Assembly: GCF_030817315.1 (NCBI RefSeq)
Contig: NZ_JAUSZF010000001.1
Coordinates: forward strand, 3,491,001-3,555,000
Direction of reading: 5' to 3'
Length of the DNA: 64,000 nucleotides
Origin: Sphingomonas faeni
GTDB lineage: Bacteria > Pseudomonadota > Alphaproteobacteria > Sphingomonadales > Sphingomonadaceae
The notes under the pieces were generated by a model. That model did no database searches. It was not told where the DNA came from and was given only the letters and a program-made list of their open reading frames with translations. Shown one piece after another: positions 11,478 through 22,905 of the stretch (position 1 is its first letter; the number at the start of each line of letters is the position of its first letter). Made by a program: the position numbers and the translations under genes.

Positions 11478-11586
11478 CCACCACCCCGGCGAAGGCCGGG
11501 GCCCAGGTGGAAAGGTGGCAATAACGAAGCGCCACGCTCCGTTAGCTACGTCCCCCAACTGGGCCCCGGCCTCCGCCGGGGCGGCA
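11478..11586. repeat. Inverted-repeat element, family A (copy A2)
   Basis: Same ends as A1 (CCCCGGCGAAGGCCGGGG ... CCCCGGCCTCCGCCGGGG). Its centre shares AATAACGAAGCGCC with copy A3, showing that the element is more than a bare hairpin. Confidence 0.85.
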
Positions 11587-11665
11587 GTTACCATCGAGCT
11601 CGCACCTCAAAACCAAGCCCCCCAAACTCACCCCGAATTAACCCACCCCCACTAACCCCAAAACA

Positions 11666-12652
11666 ATGCTCCGCATCCTAACCCTATCCACGCTATTCCC
11701 CGACGCCACCCGCCCAAATTTCGGCATCTTCGTCGAACGCCAGACGCTAGGCCTGGCCGCCCACCCGAAAATATCCCTCCAAGCGGTGGCACCCATAGGC
11801 CTCTCCCCAGGCCCACTCCGCCACCTCGGCCACTACGCAGCCCTAGCCAAACTCCCGAAGCAAGAACGGTGGAAAGGCATCCAACTGCACCGCCTCCGCT
11901 TCACCGTCCAACCGTTCTTCCAGGGCCGCCACCACGCCGCAGCATTGCAGCGCGCCCTCATCCCCATCGTCGGCACAATCCGCGAAGACTTCGCGTTCGA
12001 CGTCATCGACGTCTGGTTCATCTTCCCCGACGCCCCGCCGCCATCGCGCTCGGCCGGCGCTACGACGTCCCCGTCTCGATCAAGGCGCGCGGATCCGACA
12101 TCCACCATTGGGGCAACGCGCCCGCCACCGCCGCCCAGGTCCGCGACGCAGGCGGCGACGCCGCGGGCATGCTCGCGGTCAGCGCCGCGATGAAGGCCTA
12201 CATGGTCGCGATGGGACTGCCCGCCGACCGTATCCGCGTCCACAACACCGGCGTCGACCAGGACCGCTTCCACCCCATCGACCGCGCAGCGCCCAAGGCA
12301 GCACTCGGCATCTTCGGCCCGCTCCGAAGTCCCCAGGCTGATCGCAACCGCCGACGTCACCGCGCTAGTGTCGAGTTCGGAGGGCCTCGCCAACGCCTGG
12401 ATCGAGTCGTTCGCCTGCGGCACCCCGATCGTCATCACCGACGTCGGCGGCGCGCACCACATGGTGACATCAGCCGAAGCAGGCCGCGTAACGATCGCCG
12501 ACCCGCTAGCGTTCGCCGCCGCGATCGGCACGCTCTTGGCCGACCCACCATCGCCCCAGGCGACCCGCGCCACGGTCGCCAGTTTCACCTGGGAAACCAA
12601 CACCGCCGCACTCTACGAACACCTCGCGACGCTAGCCGCGAGACGCTTCTAA
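11666..12652 (+). pseudogene. Glycosyltransferase (group 1 family), broken by a frameshift and an internal deletion
   Basis: Three pieces of one GT4-like glycosyltransferase lie in two frames. The N-terminal piece (from ATG 11666) reads normally to FPD near 12035. One base then appears to be missing in gacgccccgccgcc, and the frame continues as PAAIALGRRYDVPVSIKARG up to KAALGIF near 12315. After that the frame changes again, directly joining VPRLIATADVTALVSSSEGL and SFACGTPIVIT. Intact relatives have some 50-65 residues between the last two blocks (my estimate from family layout), including the donor-binding entry of the second Rossmann fold, so sequence is lost there. The gene would otherwise follow manA as a surface-polysaccharide enzyme. 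Confidence 0.8.
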
Positions 12653-12690
12653 ACAACCCTCCCCCGCGGGGGGGGATCAACAGTCTCAGA

Positions 12691-13065
12691 TCAGCCCTCG
12701 AGCGGGTACAGCGCCGCCACGATCCAACGCCCTTCGCCACGCAACACCGCCCAAGCCCGAGCGGCAGCACGGCTGTCCATAGCCTCGATCCCGAACCCTC
12801 GCGCCTCGACCGCCCGCTTGAAAGCAAGCGGCGGCTGACGCAGCGCGGAACCGGTCCCCAGCAAGAGAAATTCCGGCGCCGGATCCAGCGCCAGCAACGC
12901 CGCAACATCCGCCTCGCCGAGCGCCTCGAACGCCGGTGGCTCCCAGCCGTCCGCGCGCTCGGGACTGATCGACAACGCGGTGTAATAGCCGTCGTCGACC
13001 TTGAACCCAGCCGGACCGATCGCCGAGATTATCGGCCCATCGGTCTTCTCGCGGTCCATCCTCAT
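12691..13065 (-). CDS. Mth938-like domain protein (DUF498/NDUFAF3 family)
   Basis: A 124-residue single-domain protein of the Mth938-like fold. Characteristic blocks are SAIGPAGFKVDDGYYT, a central FLLLGTGSALRQPP (about 65-80) and GFGIEAMDSRAAARAW. Its mitochondrial relative NDUFAF3 helps assemble respiratory complex I; the bacterial role is not established. It is often linked to secDF in alphaproteobacteria, as here: it lies 135 bp downstream of secF on the same strand, with repeat B2 in between. Confidence 0.85.
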   Translation of the reverse strand: MRMDREKTDGPIISAIGPAGFKVDDGYYTALSISPERADGWEPPAFEALGEADVAALLALDPAPEFLLLGTGSALRQPPLAFKRAVEARGFGIEAMDSRAAARAWAVLRGEGRWIVAALYPLEG

Positions 13066-13093
13066 AACGCCACCGTTTTGGTCAAATAACGTC

Positions 13094-13189
13094 CGTCATC
13101 CCCGCGGAGGCGGGGACTCAGATTGGCAACCGCCAGCGACTCGATCGAGACGGCAGCCACTATGGGTTCCCGCCTGCGCGGAATGACAG
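13094..13189. repeat. Inverted-repeat element, family B (copy B2)
   Basis: Arms CGTCATCCCCGCGGAGGCGG and TTCCCGCCTGCGCGGAATGA flank a 40-bp centre. It separates the Mth938-like gene from secF. Confidence 0.75.
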
Positions 13190-13200
13190 GGGCGTGGAAA

Positions 13201-14166
13201 TCAACGCTCGACCTTTGGACCCACGCGCTCCGCCCCGTCTTGGACGCCGCCTTTGCGCGGGGCAGGGTCGGCGCGCAGACCCAGCGTGATCAGCAGCGAC
13301 GACGACACGTAGATCGACGAGTACGTCCCGACGACGATGCCCAGGATCATCGCCGCGGTGAACCCGCGCAGCACGTGGCCCCCGAGGATCAGCATCGCGA
13401 ACAGCGCGAGCAGGATCGTCACCGAGGTCATCACGGTCCGCGGCAGCGTCTCGTTCACCGAAAGGTCGATGATCTCGCGCATGTCCATCTTCCGATACCG
13501 GCGCATGTTTTCGCGGATACGGTCGTCGATCACGATCTTGTCGTTGATTGAATAGGAGATGATCGTCAGCACCGCCGCGACGATGTTCAGGTCGAACTCG
13601 AACTGAGTCAGCGCGAAGAAACCGAGCGTCATCAACAGATCGTGGACGATCGCGACGACGGTCGAGACGCCGAACTGCCACTCGAACCGCACCACCGCGA
13701 ACAATGCGATGCCGAGGATCGCGAGGCCGACGGCCAGCAAGCCCTTGTTGATCAGCTCGTCCGAAACCTTGCCCGAGATCGTGTCGTACTTCGAGAACGT
13801 CGCGCCGGGGAACTTCACGGCGAGGTCGTCCGACACCTTCTTGACGAGGCGGTTGGTCGCGCCTTCGTCACCGGCGGGGACGGGCAGGCGGATCGACAGC
13901 GTCTTGGGATCGCTGAACGACTGGATCGAGGCTTCGCCGACGCCGAGCCGGTCGACTTCGGTACGGACCGCGTCGATCGACGGCGCGGTTGCGAACTTCT
14001 CTTCGATCAGCACGCCGCCGACGAAGTCGACGCCCATGTTGAGGCCCTTGGTGACGACGAGTCCGGCCGCCAGCAACGACAGCAGCAGGGTCAGCCCGAA
14101 CGCCCATTTGCGGAGTGAAACGAACTTCAGGTTCGTGTTGTCGGGTACGAGTTTCAGCAGGCGCAT
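13201..14166 (-). CDS. secF: Protein translocase subunit SecF
   Basis: SecF with SecD forms the proton-driven accessory complex that helps the SecYEG channel complete export. The 321-residue protein has a first membrane segment (about 18-38), a periplasmic domain opening with GVDFVGGVLIEEKF, and five further membrane helices in the C-terminal half, including the family motif SINDKIVIDDRIREN (about 212-226). The frame opens 18 codons earlier; ATG at 14164-14166 is chosen because GGGAGATTACC sits just before it. It lies 14 bp after secD. Confidence 0.96.
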   Translation of the reverse strand: MRLLKLVPDNTNLKFVSLRKWAFGLTLLLSLLAAGLVVTKGLNMGVDFVGGVLIEEKFATAPSIDAVRTEVDRLGVGEASIQSFSDPKTLSIRLPVPAGDEGATNRLVKKVSDDLAVKFPGATFSKYDTISGKVSDELINKGLLAVGLAILGIALFAVVRFEWQFGVSTVVAIVHDLLMTLGFFALTQFEFDLNIVAAVLTIISYSINDKIVIDDRIRENMRRYRKMDMREIIDLSVNETLPRTVMTSVTILLALFAMLILGGHVLRGFTAAMILGIVVGTYSSIYVSSSLLITLGLRADPAPRKGGVQDGAERVGPKVER

Positions 14167-14180
14167 GGTAATCTCCCGCC

Positions 14181-15785
14181 TCAAATATTGATCGTGGTGG
14201 GGCGGTTCTTCCGCAGCCACAGCGCGACCATCATCCGGGTGAACGTGACGGCGGTGAACACCGAGGTGCAGATCCCGATCAACAGCACGACCGCGAAGCC
14301 CTTCACCGGACCCGAGCCGAGCAGCAGCATGATCACGCCGGTGATGGCGTGCGTCACGTTCGCCTCGAAGATCGTCCGGCTCGCTTCCTTGTAGCCGAGC
14401 TCGACCGACTGGACGACGCTACGCCCGCGTCGCCGCTCTTCGCGGATCCGCTCGTTGATCAGCACGTTGGCATCCACCGCGGTACCGATCGTCAGCACGA
14501 AGCCGGCGATACCGGGCAAGGTCAGCGTCGCGTTCAGCATCGCCATGACGGCGACGATGACTAGGATGTTGATGACCACCGCGAGGTTCGCATACAGGCC
14601 GAACCGGCCATAGGTCACGAACATGAACACGATCACGAGCAGCGCGGCGACGATCGACGCCAACACGCCCGCACGGATCGAATCCTTGCCGAGGTCGGGG
14701 CTGACGGTGCTCTCGGCGATCGTCTTCAGTGCGACCGGCAGCTTGCCCGATCGCAGCGTGATCGCCAGCGCGTTCGCCGACTCGACCGTGAAGTTGCCCG
14801 AGATCGACGCGCGCCCACCAAGGATCGGCTCGTTGATGTTCGGTGCGGAGATCACCGAATTGTCGAGGATGATCGCGAACGGCTTGCCGGTGTTCTCGGT
14901 CGTGACCTTGGCGAAGCGACGTCCGCCAACCGCGTTGAACGTGATCGCCACCTGCGGCGCGTTGGTCTGCGGCTCGAACTCCTGGCGCGCATCGGCGAGC
15001 TGATCGCCCGAGATGATCACCGAGCGCTTGACCGCGATGAACGGCACGCCCTGCGGATTGCCAGGGTAGGGGAGGACCTGGCTGCCGATCGGCGCGATGC
15101 CCTTGACCAGATCGGCCGGGTTCGCGGTCTCGTCGACCAGCTTGAATTCCAGCTTGGCGGTCTTGCCGAGCAGATCCTTCAGCGCCTGCGGGTTCTTCAA
15201 CCCCGGCACCTGGACGACGATCCGAGTCGCGCCCTGGCGGACGATCGTCGGCTCCTTGGTGCCCAGTTCGTCGATGCGACGGCGGACGACTTCGGTCGCA
15301 TCGTTCATCGCCGTGTCGATCGCCTGGGTCAGGCCGGCTTCGGTCGGCTTGAGCACGAAGCGGCTCGTGTCGACGACGTTGATGTCCCATTCGCGCTGGC
15401 CGCTCATGCCCGCGCCACCGCCGGTGATCGCCAGTAGGCGCTCGCGTGCCGCATCGACTTGGCTCGGGTCACGAAGCAGGAAGGTCAGCTGGCCGCCCCG
15501 CGTCGAAATATCCCCGATCTCGATCCGCGGCGTTCCGTTGCGCATCGTCCCCGCGACGCTGTCGCGCATCGCCTCGATCCGCGTCGCGGCGAGGTCGGCG
15601 GTATCCGCCTCGAGCAGCAGATAGCTGCCGCCGGCGAGATCCAGTCCGAGATTGACGCGGGAATGCGGGATCCACCCCCATTTGCTCGTGGTGCTCTCGG
15701 GGAGGAAACTCGGGACCGCCAGCAGGCACAATGCCACCAGCAACCCGATGATCGACCCGACCTTCCAGCGCGGAAAATCCAGCAT
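14181..15785 (-). CDS. secD: Protein translocase subunit SecD
   Basis: Partner of SecF in the inner membrane. The 534-residue protein has an N-terminal helix, the conserved LGLDLAGGSYLLLE block (about 46-59), the periplasmic P1 domain, and a C-terminal bundle of membrane helices with GTAVDANVLINERIREE. Its start overlaps the yajC stop by one base (TGATG), indicating translational coupling. secF follows 14 bp downstream. Confidence 0.97.
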   Translation of the reverse strand: MLDFPRWKVGSIIGLLVALCLLAVPSFLPESTTSKWGWIPHSRVNLGLDLAGGSYLLLEADTADLAATRIEAMRDSVAGTMRNGTPRIEIGDISTRGGQLTFLLRDPSQVDAARERLLAITGGGAGMSGQREWDINVVDTSRFVLKPTEAGLTQAIDTAMNDATEVVRRRIDELGTKEPTIVRQGATRIVVQVPGLKNPQALKDLLGKTAKLEFKLVDETANPADLVKGIAPIGSQVLPYPGNPQGVPFIAVKRSVIISGDQLADARQEFEPQTNAPQVAITFNAVGGRRFAKVTTENTGKPFAIILDNSVISAPNINEPILGGRASISGNFTVESANALAITLRSGKLPVALKTIAESTVSPDLGKDSIRAGVLASIVAALLVIVFMFVTYGRFGLYANLAVVINILVIVAVMAMLNATLTLPGIAGFVLTIGTAVDANVLINERIREERRRGRSVVQSVELGYKEASRTIFEANVTHAITGVIMLLLGSGPVKGFAVVLLIGICTSVFTAVTFTRMMVALWLRKNRPTTINI

Positions 15786-16126
15786 CAGTCGTTTGCCGGC
15801 TTCGTGTTCGGGCTGGTGATGTCGGTCAGCGTCGCCTTGACGACTCGCACGCGGACGTTCGGCGCGATCTCGACCTCGACGACGTTATCCTCGACCTTGG
15901 TGACCTTGCCCAGGATGCCGCCCGACGTGACGACGCTGTCGTTCTTCTTGACCGCGGCGACCGACGCCTGCAGCGCCTTCATGCGCTTTTGCTGCGGGCG
16001 GATCATCAGGAAATAGAACACGACGAACACGAGGAAGAGCGGCGCGAGGCTCAGGAACGAGGCGATCCCGCCCCCGGCCGTGGCGGCGCCGTCTGCGGCC
16101 TGGGCGTATGCTGGTGAGATGAACAT
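15785..16126 (-). CDS. yajC: Preprotein translocase subunit YajC
   Basis: A 113-residue inner-membrane protein that associates with SecDF. A single strong hydrophobic helix (about residues 22-42, LAPLFLVFVVFYFLMIRPQQ) is followed by the conserved RPQQKRMK and a small soluble domain (SVVTSGGILGKVTKVEDN). The MFISPAYAQA start is chosen over an upstream in-frame start because the extra residues are not YajC-like. It heads the yajC-secD-secF operon. Confidence 0.95.
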   Translation of the reverse strand: MFISPAYAQAADGAATAGGGIASFLSLAPLFLVFVVFYFLMIRPQQKRMKALQASVAAVKKNDSVVTSGGILGKVTKVEDNVVEVEIAPNVRVRVVKATLTDITSPNTKPAND

Positions 16127-16296
16127 GGAGTTCCGTATCTGTGAAGGGTGGCTCGGTTCGCGCGCCGCGCGGCCGGTCGCAATGGTCCGCCCGCTATCAT
16201 CGCTTGGTGTCGCGTGCAACTGAGGTGGCGGCGGACGGTTCGTGTAGAGACCACGACGAAGTTCGGGCGAAACCGCTACGAAACAGGAGAGACGCG

Positions 16297-16605
16297 ATGA
16301 TTCTGGTGATGGGACATATCAAGCTGGCCGCCGGCGAAGGCGCCAAGATCGCCGATATTCTGATCGCGCACATGGCCGCCTGCGCCGCGGAGGACGGATG
16401 CGAGTTCTACAATCTCGCGCTCGATCTCGTCGATCCGGACCTGATCCGGATATCCGAACGCTGGGCCAGCCCCGAGGCCCTCGCCGCGCACGGCCAGGCC
16501 GATCACCAGAAGGCGTTCGGCCGCGCGCTCGGCGGGTTCACCATCGAGCAGGTCAGCGTGAAGGCCTATGACGGCAGCTTCTGGCGCACGCTGATGGGCG
16601 AGTAA
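16297..16605 (+). CDS. Antibiotic biosynthesis monooxygenase-domain protein
   Basis: A 102-residue ABM-fold protein of the putative quinol monooxygenase group. It reads MILVMGHIKLAAGEG and carries the typical CEFYNLALD and ERWASPEALAAH segments found in small ferredoxin-like ABM dimers. Such proteins act on quinols or related electrophiles; the substrate here is unknown. The internal ATG is chosen because ACAGGAGAG precedes it. It is divergent from yajC and followed by tRNA-Pro. Confidence 0.85.
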   Translation: MILVMGHIKLAAGEGAKIADILIAHMAACAAEDGCEFYNLALDLVDPDLIRISERWASPEALAAHGQADHQKAFGRALGGFTIEQVSVKAYDGSFWRTLMGE

Positions 16606-16698
16606 GGCAATTCTCGCGGGCAAGCGGCGTTGCGACTTGCATCGCGCGCCGACCCTGCGTAGAGCGCGCGGCTCGGGCTGCTATGCGGCCCGTTCGGT

Positions 16699-16775
16699 CG
16701 GAGCGTAGCGCAGCCTGGTAGCGCACCACACTGGGGGTGTGGGGGTCGCAGGTTCGAATCCTGTCGCTCCGACCA
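16699..16775 (+). tRNA. tRNA-Pro (anticodon GGG)
   Basis: A complete 77-nt cloverleaf with encoded CCA. The acceptor arms CGGAGCG/CGCTCCG pair fully. The D arm is GCGC-AGCCTGGTA-GCGC, the anticodon stem CCACA/TGTGG encloses the loop CTGGGGG with anticodon GGG, and the T arm contains GGTTCGAATCC. It reads CCC and CCU codons. Confidence 0.98.
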
Positions 16776-16860
16776 TTTTCTTACATCGGTAAAAAAGACG
16801 CGGCGCTGCCAAGGCGGCCATTCCCTTGATCGTGCGCCACGCTCGCACTTCCACAACGCG

Positions 16861-16973
16861 CTCCCCTCCCTGAAAGGGAGGGGCTGGGGGTGGGTAGACC
16901 AGCTTGAGCCACCCCCGTTCGAACCCGCGGAAACCGACCCACCCCCAACCCCTCCCTGCCAGGGAGGGGCGAA
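16861..16973. repeat. Inverted-repeat element, family C (copy C2)
   Basis: Arms CTCCCCTCCCTGAAAGGGAG and CCCTGCCAGGGAGGGG with internal GGGGGTGGGT/ACCCACCCCC blocks. It is almost identical to C1 in its left half and lies just past the 3' end of maeB. Confidence 0.85.
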
Positions 16974-17003
16974 GAAGGAGAGAAGGAGAGAAGGAACGAG
17001 GAC

Positions 17004-19286
<2,283 letters not shown>

Positions 19287-19470
19287 GGTCTTCCTAACCT
19301 GTCGGCCGCGGCGGCGACCGGGTGGATCCAGAGCGCACGGGCAGGACCCGCGGCATCGAATGTTCAAGGGAGCGCATAGCCTTAGGGGCACCAATCCGCC
19401 AACCCCGCGCGGACGTAGCGTCGGTTTGGATAGGCGGGGGGGGGAGGCGCACCGTCACCCCAACCCTACC

Positions 19471-19577
19471 ACCACCCCGGCGAAGGCCGGGGCCCAATTG
19501 GAACGTCGGAAATAACGAAGCGCCGCCCTCAGCCAGCCCCGTCCCCCAATTGGACCCCGGCCTCCGCCGGGGCGGGG
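19471..19577. repeat. Inverted-repeat element, family A (copy A3)
   Basis: Arms ACCCCGGCGAAGGCCGGGG and CCCCGGCCTCCGCCGGGG. It occupies part of the 525-bp gap between maeB and the endolysin gene, in which I see no gene. Confidence 0.85.
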
Positions 19578-19612
19578 CAGACGCGGAAAGGGTCGGGCAA
19601 GCTCCTAGACTT

Positions 19613-19721
19613 CACCCCTCCCTGGAAGGGAGGGGCCGGGGGTGGGTCGGCTTCCGCATACAAACCCGTCGCGACCCAAGCAGGCCAACCCACCCCCAAC
19701 CCCCCCCCTCCAGGGAGGGGA
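19613..19721. repeat. Inverted-repeat element, family C (copy C3)
   Basis: Arms CACCCCTCCCTGGAAGGGAG and CCCCCTCCAGGGAGGGG with GGGGGTGGGT/ACCCACCCCC. It lies 35 bp after A3 in the same gap. Confidence 0.85.
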
Positions 19722-19811
19722 GCAAGGAAGGCGGGAGGCAAACACCAAAACCCCTGTCCTACAACGAACCAATATGGTTCGCTCCCCCCCAATAAAGCCG
19801 GGGACCACACC

Positions 19812-20348
19812 ATGACCATCCACACCCTAATCGAAGCCGTAATCGACCGCGAAGGCGGCTACACCAACCACCCCGCAGACCGAGGCGGCCCCACCCGCTA
19901 CGGCATCACGGAAAGCGTAGCCCGCACCAACGGCTACCCCGGCGACATGCGCAATTTCCCCCGCCACCAAGCCGAAGACATCTACCGCCGCCTCTACTGG
20001 ACCCGCCCAGGCTTCGACCAGATCGCCCCCCGAGCCCCCAAAATCGCCGAAGAACTCTTCGACACCGGCGTAAACATGGGCCCCGCGGTCGCCGCCACCT
20101 TCCTCCAACGCGCGCTCAACGCACTGAACCGCGGCGCCACCGACTACCCCGATATGACCCTGGACGGCCGCATCGGCCCCGCCACGCTCACCGCCCTCGA
20201 CGCCTTCCTCGCGCGCCGAAAACCCGGCGGAGAAACCGTGCTCCTAAAAGCGATCGAGGCGCTCCAGGGCGAACGCTACGTCGCCCTCGCCGAAACCCGC
20301 CCAGCCAACGAAGCCTTCCTCTACGGCTGGCTCGCCAACCGCACCTGA
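19812..20348 (+). CDS. GH108 family peptidoglycan hydrolase (endolysin type)
   Basis: A 178-residue muramidase-like protein. The first 20 residues carry the family signature with the proposed catalytic Glu14 (DREGGYTNHPADRGGPTRYG, GH108), followed by LYWTRPGFD. The C-terminal half (about 95-178, DGRIGPATLTALDAF) is a PG_binding_3-like peptidoglycan-binding domain. There is no signal peptide, so release would need a holin, and a holin-like gene follows 65 bp downstream. Such pairs serve phage lysis, gene-transfer-agent release or holin-dependent secretion. No phage structural gene is in the window. Confidence 0.9.
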   Translation: MTIHTLIEAVIDREGGYTNHPADRGGPTRYGITESVARTNGYPGDMRNFPRHQAEDIYRRLYWTRPGFDQIAPRAPKIAEELFDTGVNMGPAVAATFLQRALNALNRGATDYPDMTLDGRIGPATLTALDAFLARRKPGGETVLLKAIEALQGERYVALAETRPANEAFLYGWLANRT

Positions 20349-20413
20349 GACCGCGGAACGAAACGCTCCCAGCGTCTATACTTCCTATACTTCACTTTTG
20401 CCGGAGGCAGCCA

Positions 20414-20686
20414 ATGACCCCGCAACCCCTTGATCCAGCACCAAATCCCGCCCCGGCCGACCTGTGGGTCACCAGAGCCCGCCCGACCTTCCTCTACGTC
20501 ATGTACACGCTGCTTCTCGGCGCAATTCCCGCAGGCCTGATCGCCGCCGTCCGCCCGCAAATGGCCCAAGCGATCGCGGCAGGAATGGCGGCATACCTCA
20601 ACGCAATCCCCGAACCCCTCTACGCCCTCTTCGGCACCGGCTACCTCGGCTACACGGTGGCGCGGGAATGGGGAAAGGGACGGTGA
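20414..20686 (+). CDS. GTA-type holin (holin of 3TMs family)
   Basis: A 90-residue membrane protein with a polar proline-rich N-terminus, a hydrophobic segment (FLYVMYTLLLGAIPAGLIAAV, about 27-46, listed in pieces: FLYVMYTLL, GAIPAGLIAAV) and a second region (about 52-85) ending in ALFGTGYLGYTVAREWGK. The FGTGYLGYT motif fits the GTA_holin_3TM family (PF11351) that opens the membrane for gene-transfer-agent release. A GGAGG ribosome site is close to the ATG. It likely forms a unit with the GH108 gene. Confidence 0.82.
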   Translation: MTPQPLDPAPNPAPADLWVTRARPTFLYVMYTLLLGAIPAGLIAAVRPQMAQAIAAGMAAYLNAIPEPLYALFGTGYLGYTVAREWGKGR

Positions 20687-20723
20687 CCACCCAAACCGTT
20701 GGAGCCGGCAGACTCACCGATTC

Positions 20724-20820
20724 CGTCATTCCCGCGGAGGCGGGAACCCATATTGGCTGAACTCGGCGATGAAGGGCTGAGGTCCAAGGGTCTGGATCCC
20801 CGCCTGCGCGGGGATGACGG
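20724..20820. repeat. Inverted-repeat element, family B (copy B3)
   Basis: Arms CGTCATTCCCGCGGAGGCGG and CCCCGCCTGCGCGGGGATGA around a 45-bp centre. It lies between the holin gene and hslV. Confidence 0.8.
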
Positions 20821-20906
20821 CGTTGGGGCAGTGGCGGTGGTATACCTGTGTTGTCTCTCCGACCCCCGACCGTTGCACCTCCAAAACCAAACCCTACATC
20901 GCTCGC

Positions 20907-21470
20907 ATGAGCAACGACCCCCACGCCATGCCGACATGGCACGGCACCACGATCCTCTCGGTCCGCCGCGGCGGCAAGGTCGTCGTCATCGGCGACGGCC
21001 AGGTCTCGATGGGCCAGACCGTCATGAAACCCAACGCCCGCAAAGTCCGCCGCCTCGGTGACGGCAGCGTCATCGGCGGGTTCGCCGGCGCCACCGCCGA
21101 CGCGTTCACGCTGTTCGAACGCCTCGAACGCAAACTCGAAGCGCATCAGGGTCAGCTCCTGCGCGCCGCGGTCGAACTCGCCAAGGACTGGCGCACCGAC
21201 AAGTTCCTCCGCAATCTCGAGGCGATGATGATCGTCGCCGACAAGGATGTGACGCTGATTCTTACCGGCAACGGCGACGTGCTAGAACCCGAAAACGGCG
21301 TCGCCGCGATCGGCTCCGGCGGCAACTACGCCCTCGCCGCCGCCCGAGCGCTGGTCGAGTACGAGACCGACGCGGAGGTCCTGTGCCGCAAGGCGATGCA
21401 CATAGCGTCCGAACTCTGCGTCTACACCAACGACCGCCTCACGGTCGAAACGATGGATTCGACCACGTAA
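20907..21470 (+). CDS. hslV: ATP-dependent protease subunit HslV
   Basis: Threonine protease of the HslUV complex, which degrades misfolded and regulatory proteins in the cytoplasm. The 187-residue protein has a 13-residue leader before [10 protein letters not shown], so Thr14 is the predicted mature catalytic N-terminus. The conserved [31 protein letters not shown] and [15 protein letters not shown] blocks are all present. hslU follows but is separated by 130 bp holding a family C repeat. A sequence at 20871-20898 (GTTGCA-N14-CCCTACAT) loosely recalls a sigma-32 promoter, but it would place transcription start at the ATG, so I do not call it. Confidence 0.97.
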   Translation: MSNDPHAMPTWHGTTILSVRRGGKVVVIGDGQVSMGQTVMKPNARKVRRLGDGSVIGGFAGATADAFTLFERLERKLEAHQGQLLRAAVELAKDWRTDKFLRNLEAMMIVADKDVTLILTGNGDVLEPENGVAAIGSGGNYALAAARALVEYETDAEVLCRKAMHIASELCVYTNDRLTVETMDSTT

Positions 21471-21478
21471 TCCCTTCT

Positions 21479-21590
21479 TCCCCTCCCGCAAGCGGGAGGG
21501 GGCAGGGGGTGGGCGCCTGCTCACCTCCAGCGCTACCGTTCGAGGGAAGCGCGAGCCCACCCCCAACCCCTCCCGCAAGCGGGCGGGGAG
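21479..21590. repeat. Inverted-repeat element, family C (copy C4), between hslV and hslU
   Basis: Arms CCCCTCCCGCAAGCGGGAGG and CCCTCCCGCAAGCGGGCGGGG with AGGGGGTGGG/CCCACCCCCA inside. It fills the hslV-hslU spacer; its last bases (CGGGGAG) may serve as the hslU ribosome site. Confidence 0.85.
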
Positions 21591-21600
21591 CGAGATCAGA

Positions 21601-22896
21601 ATGAACGACCAGCTCACCCCCAAGGCAATCGTCGCCGCGCTCGACGCCCACATCATCGGTCAGGCCGCCGCCAAACGCGCGGTCGCCGTCGCGATGCGCA
21701 ACCGCTGGCGCCGCCAGCAACTCAGCGAAGACCTCCGCGACGAGGTCACGCCCAAGAACATCCTGATGATTGGACCGACCGGCTGCGGCAAGACCGAGAT
21801 CAGCCGCCGTCTGGCCAAGCTCGCCGACGCGCCGTTCGTGAAAGTCGAGGCGACCAAGTTCACCGAGGTCGGCTATGTCGGCCGCGACGTCGAGCAGATC
21901 GCCCGCGACCTCGTCGAGGAAGCCATCCGCCTCGAAAAGGAACGCCGCCGCGTCGCCGTCAAGGACAAGGCCGAGGAGGCGGCGATGTCGCGCCTGCTCG
22001 ACGCGCTCACCGGCAAGAACGCCAGCGAGGCGACGCGCGAGAGCTTCAAGCAGCGCTTCCTCGACGGCCACCTCAACAACGCCGAAGTCGAGATCGAGAT
22101 CGAGCAGGCCCCCGCCATGCCGTTCGACATCCCCGGCGGCGCGCCGCAGATGATCAATCTCGGCGAGATGATGAAGTCGTTCGGCGGCGGTCAGCAGCTC
22201 AAGCGACGCAAGCTGACCGTCCACGCGGCGTGGGACAAGCTCGTCGAGGAAGAGGCCGACAAGCGCCTCGACCAGGACGAGGTCAGCCGCGCTGCCCTGG
22301 CGGATGCGGAAGCCAACGGCATCGTCTTCCTCGACGAGATCGACAAGATCGCGGTCTCCGATGGCCGCGGCGGCTCGATCAGCCGCGAAGGCGTCCAGCG
22401 CGACCTGTTGCCCTTGATCGAGGGCACGACCGTCGCGACCAAGTACGGCCCGATGAAGACCGACCACATCCTCTTCATCGCCTCGGGCGCGTTCCACGTC
22501 GCCAAGCCGAGCGACCTGCTCCCCGAATTGCAGGGCCGCCTCCCGATCCGCGTCGAACTGAAGGGCCTGACCGAAGCCGATTTCGTCGCGATCCTGTCGG
22601 ACACCAAGGCGTCGCTGCCGCTGCAATACAAGGCGCTGATCGCCACCGAAGGCGTCGGCATCGAATTCACCGAAGACGGCATCGCCGCGATCGCGCGCAT
22701 CGCCGCCGAAGTGAATTCGGAGATCGAAAACATCGGTGCCCGCCGCCTGCAGACGGTAATGGAAAAGCTGCTCGAAGAGGTAAGCTACAACGCCGAAGAC
22801 CGCGGCGGCTCGAACCTCGTCATCGACGGCGCCTACGTCGACAGCCAGCTCAAGGAAATAGCCCGCAACACCGACCTAAGCCGCTTCGTGCTGTAA
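21601..22896 (+). CDS. hslU: ATP-dependent protease ATPase subunit HslU
   Basis: AAA+ unfoldase that feeds substrates to HslV. The 431-residue protein has Walker A GPTGCGKT (58-65), the pore-loop GYVGRDVE region (about 90), an I-domain (about 110-230) and Walker B with [10 protein letters not shown] (near 241-250). A C-terminal sensor-2 domain ends in LSRFVL, the tail that docks into HslV. The ATG follows GGGGAGCGAGATCAGA. Confidence 0.97.
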   Translation: MNDQLTPKAIVAALDAHIIGQAAAKRAVAVAMRNRWRRQQLSEDLRDEVTPKNILMIGPTGCGKTEISRRLAKLADAPFVKVEATKFTEVGYVGRDVEQIARDLVEEAIRLEKERRRVAVKDKAEEAAMSRLLDALTGKNASEATRESFKQRFLDGHLNNAEVEIEIEQAPAMPFDIPGGAPQMINLGEMMKSFGGGQQLKRRKLTVHAAWDKLVEEEADKRLDQDEVSRAALADAEANGIVFLDEIDKIAVSDGRGGSISREGVQRDLLPLIEGTTVATKYGPMKTDHILFIASGAFHVAKPSDLLPELQGRLPIRVELKGLTEADFVAILSDTKASLPLQYKALIATEGVGIEFTEDGIAAIARIAAEVNSEIENIGARRLQTVMEKLLEEVSYNAEDRGGSNLVIDGAYVDSQLKEIARNTDLSRFVL

Positions 22897-22905
22897 TTAC
22901 ACCTT

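Noticed and set aside
20871..20906. Sigma-32-like promoter before hslV
   Set aside because: The -35/-10 words match loosely and would place transcription start at the start codon; too weak to call.
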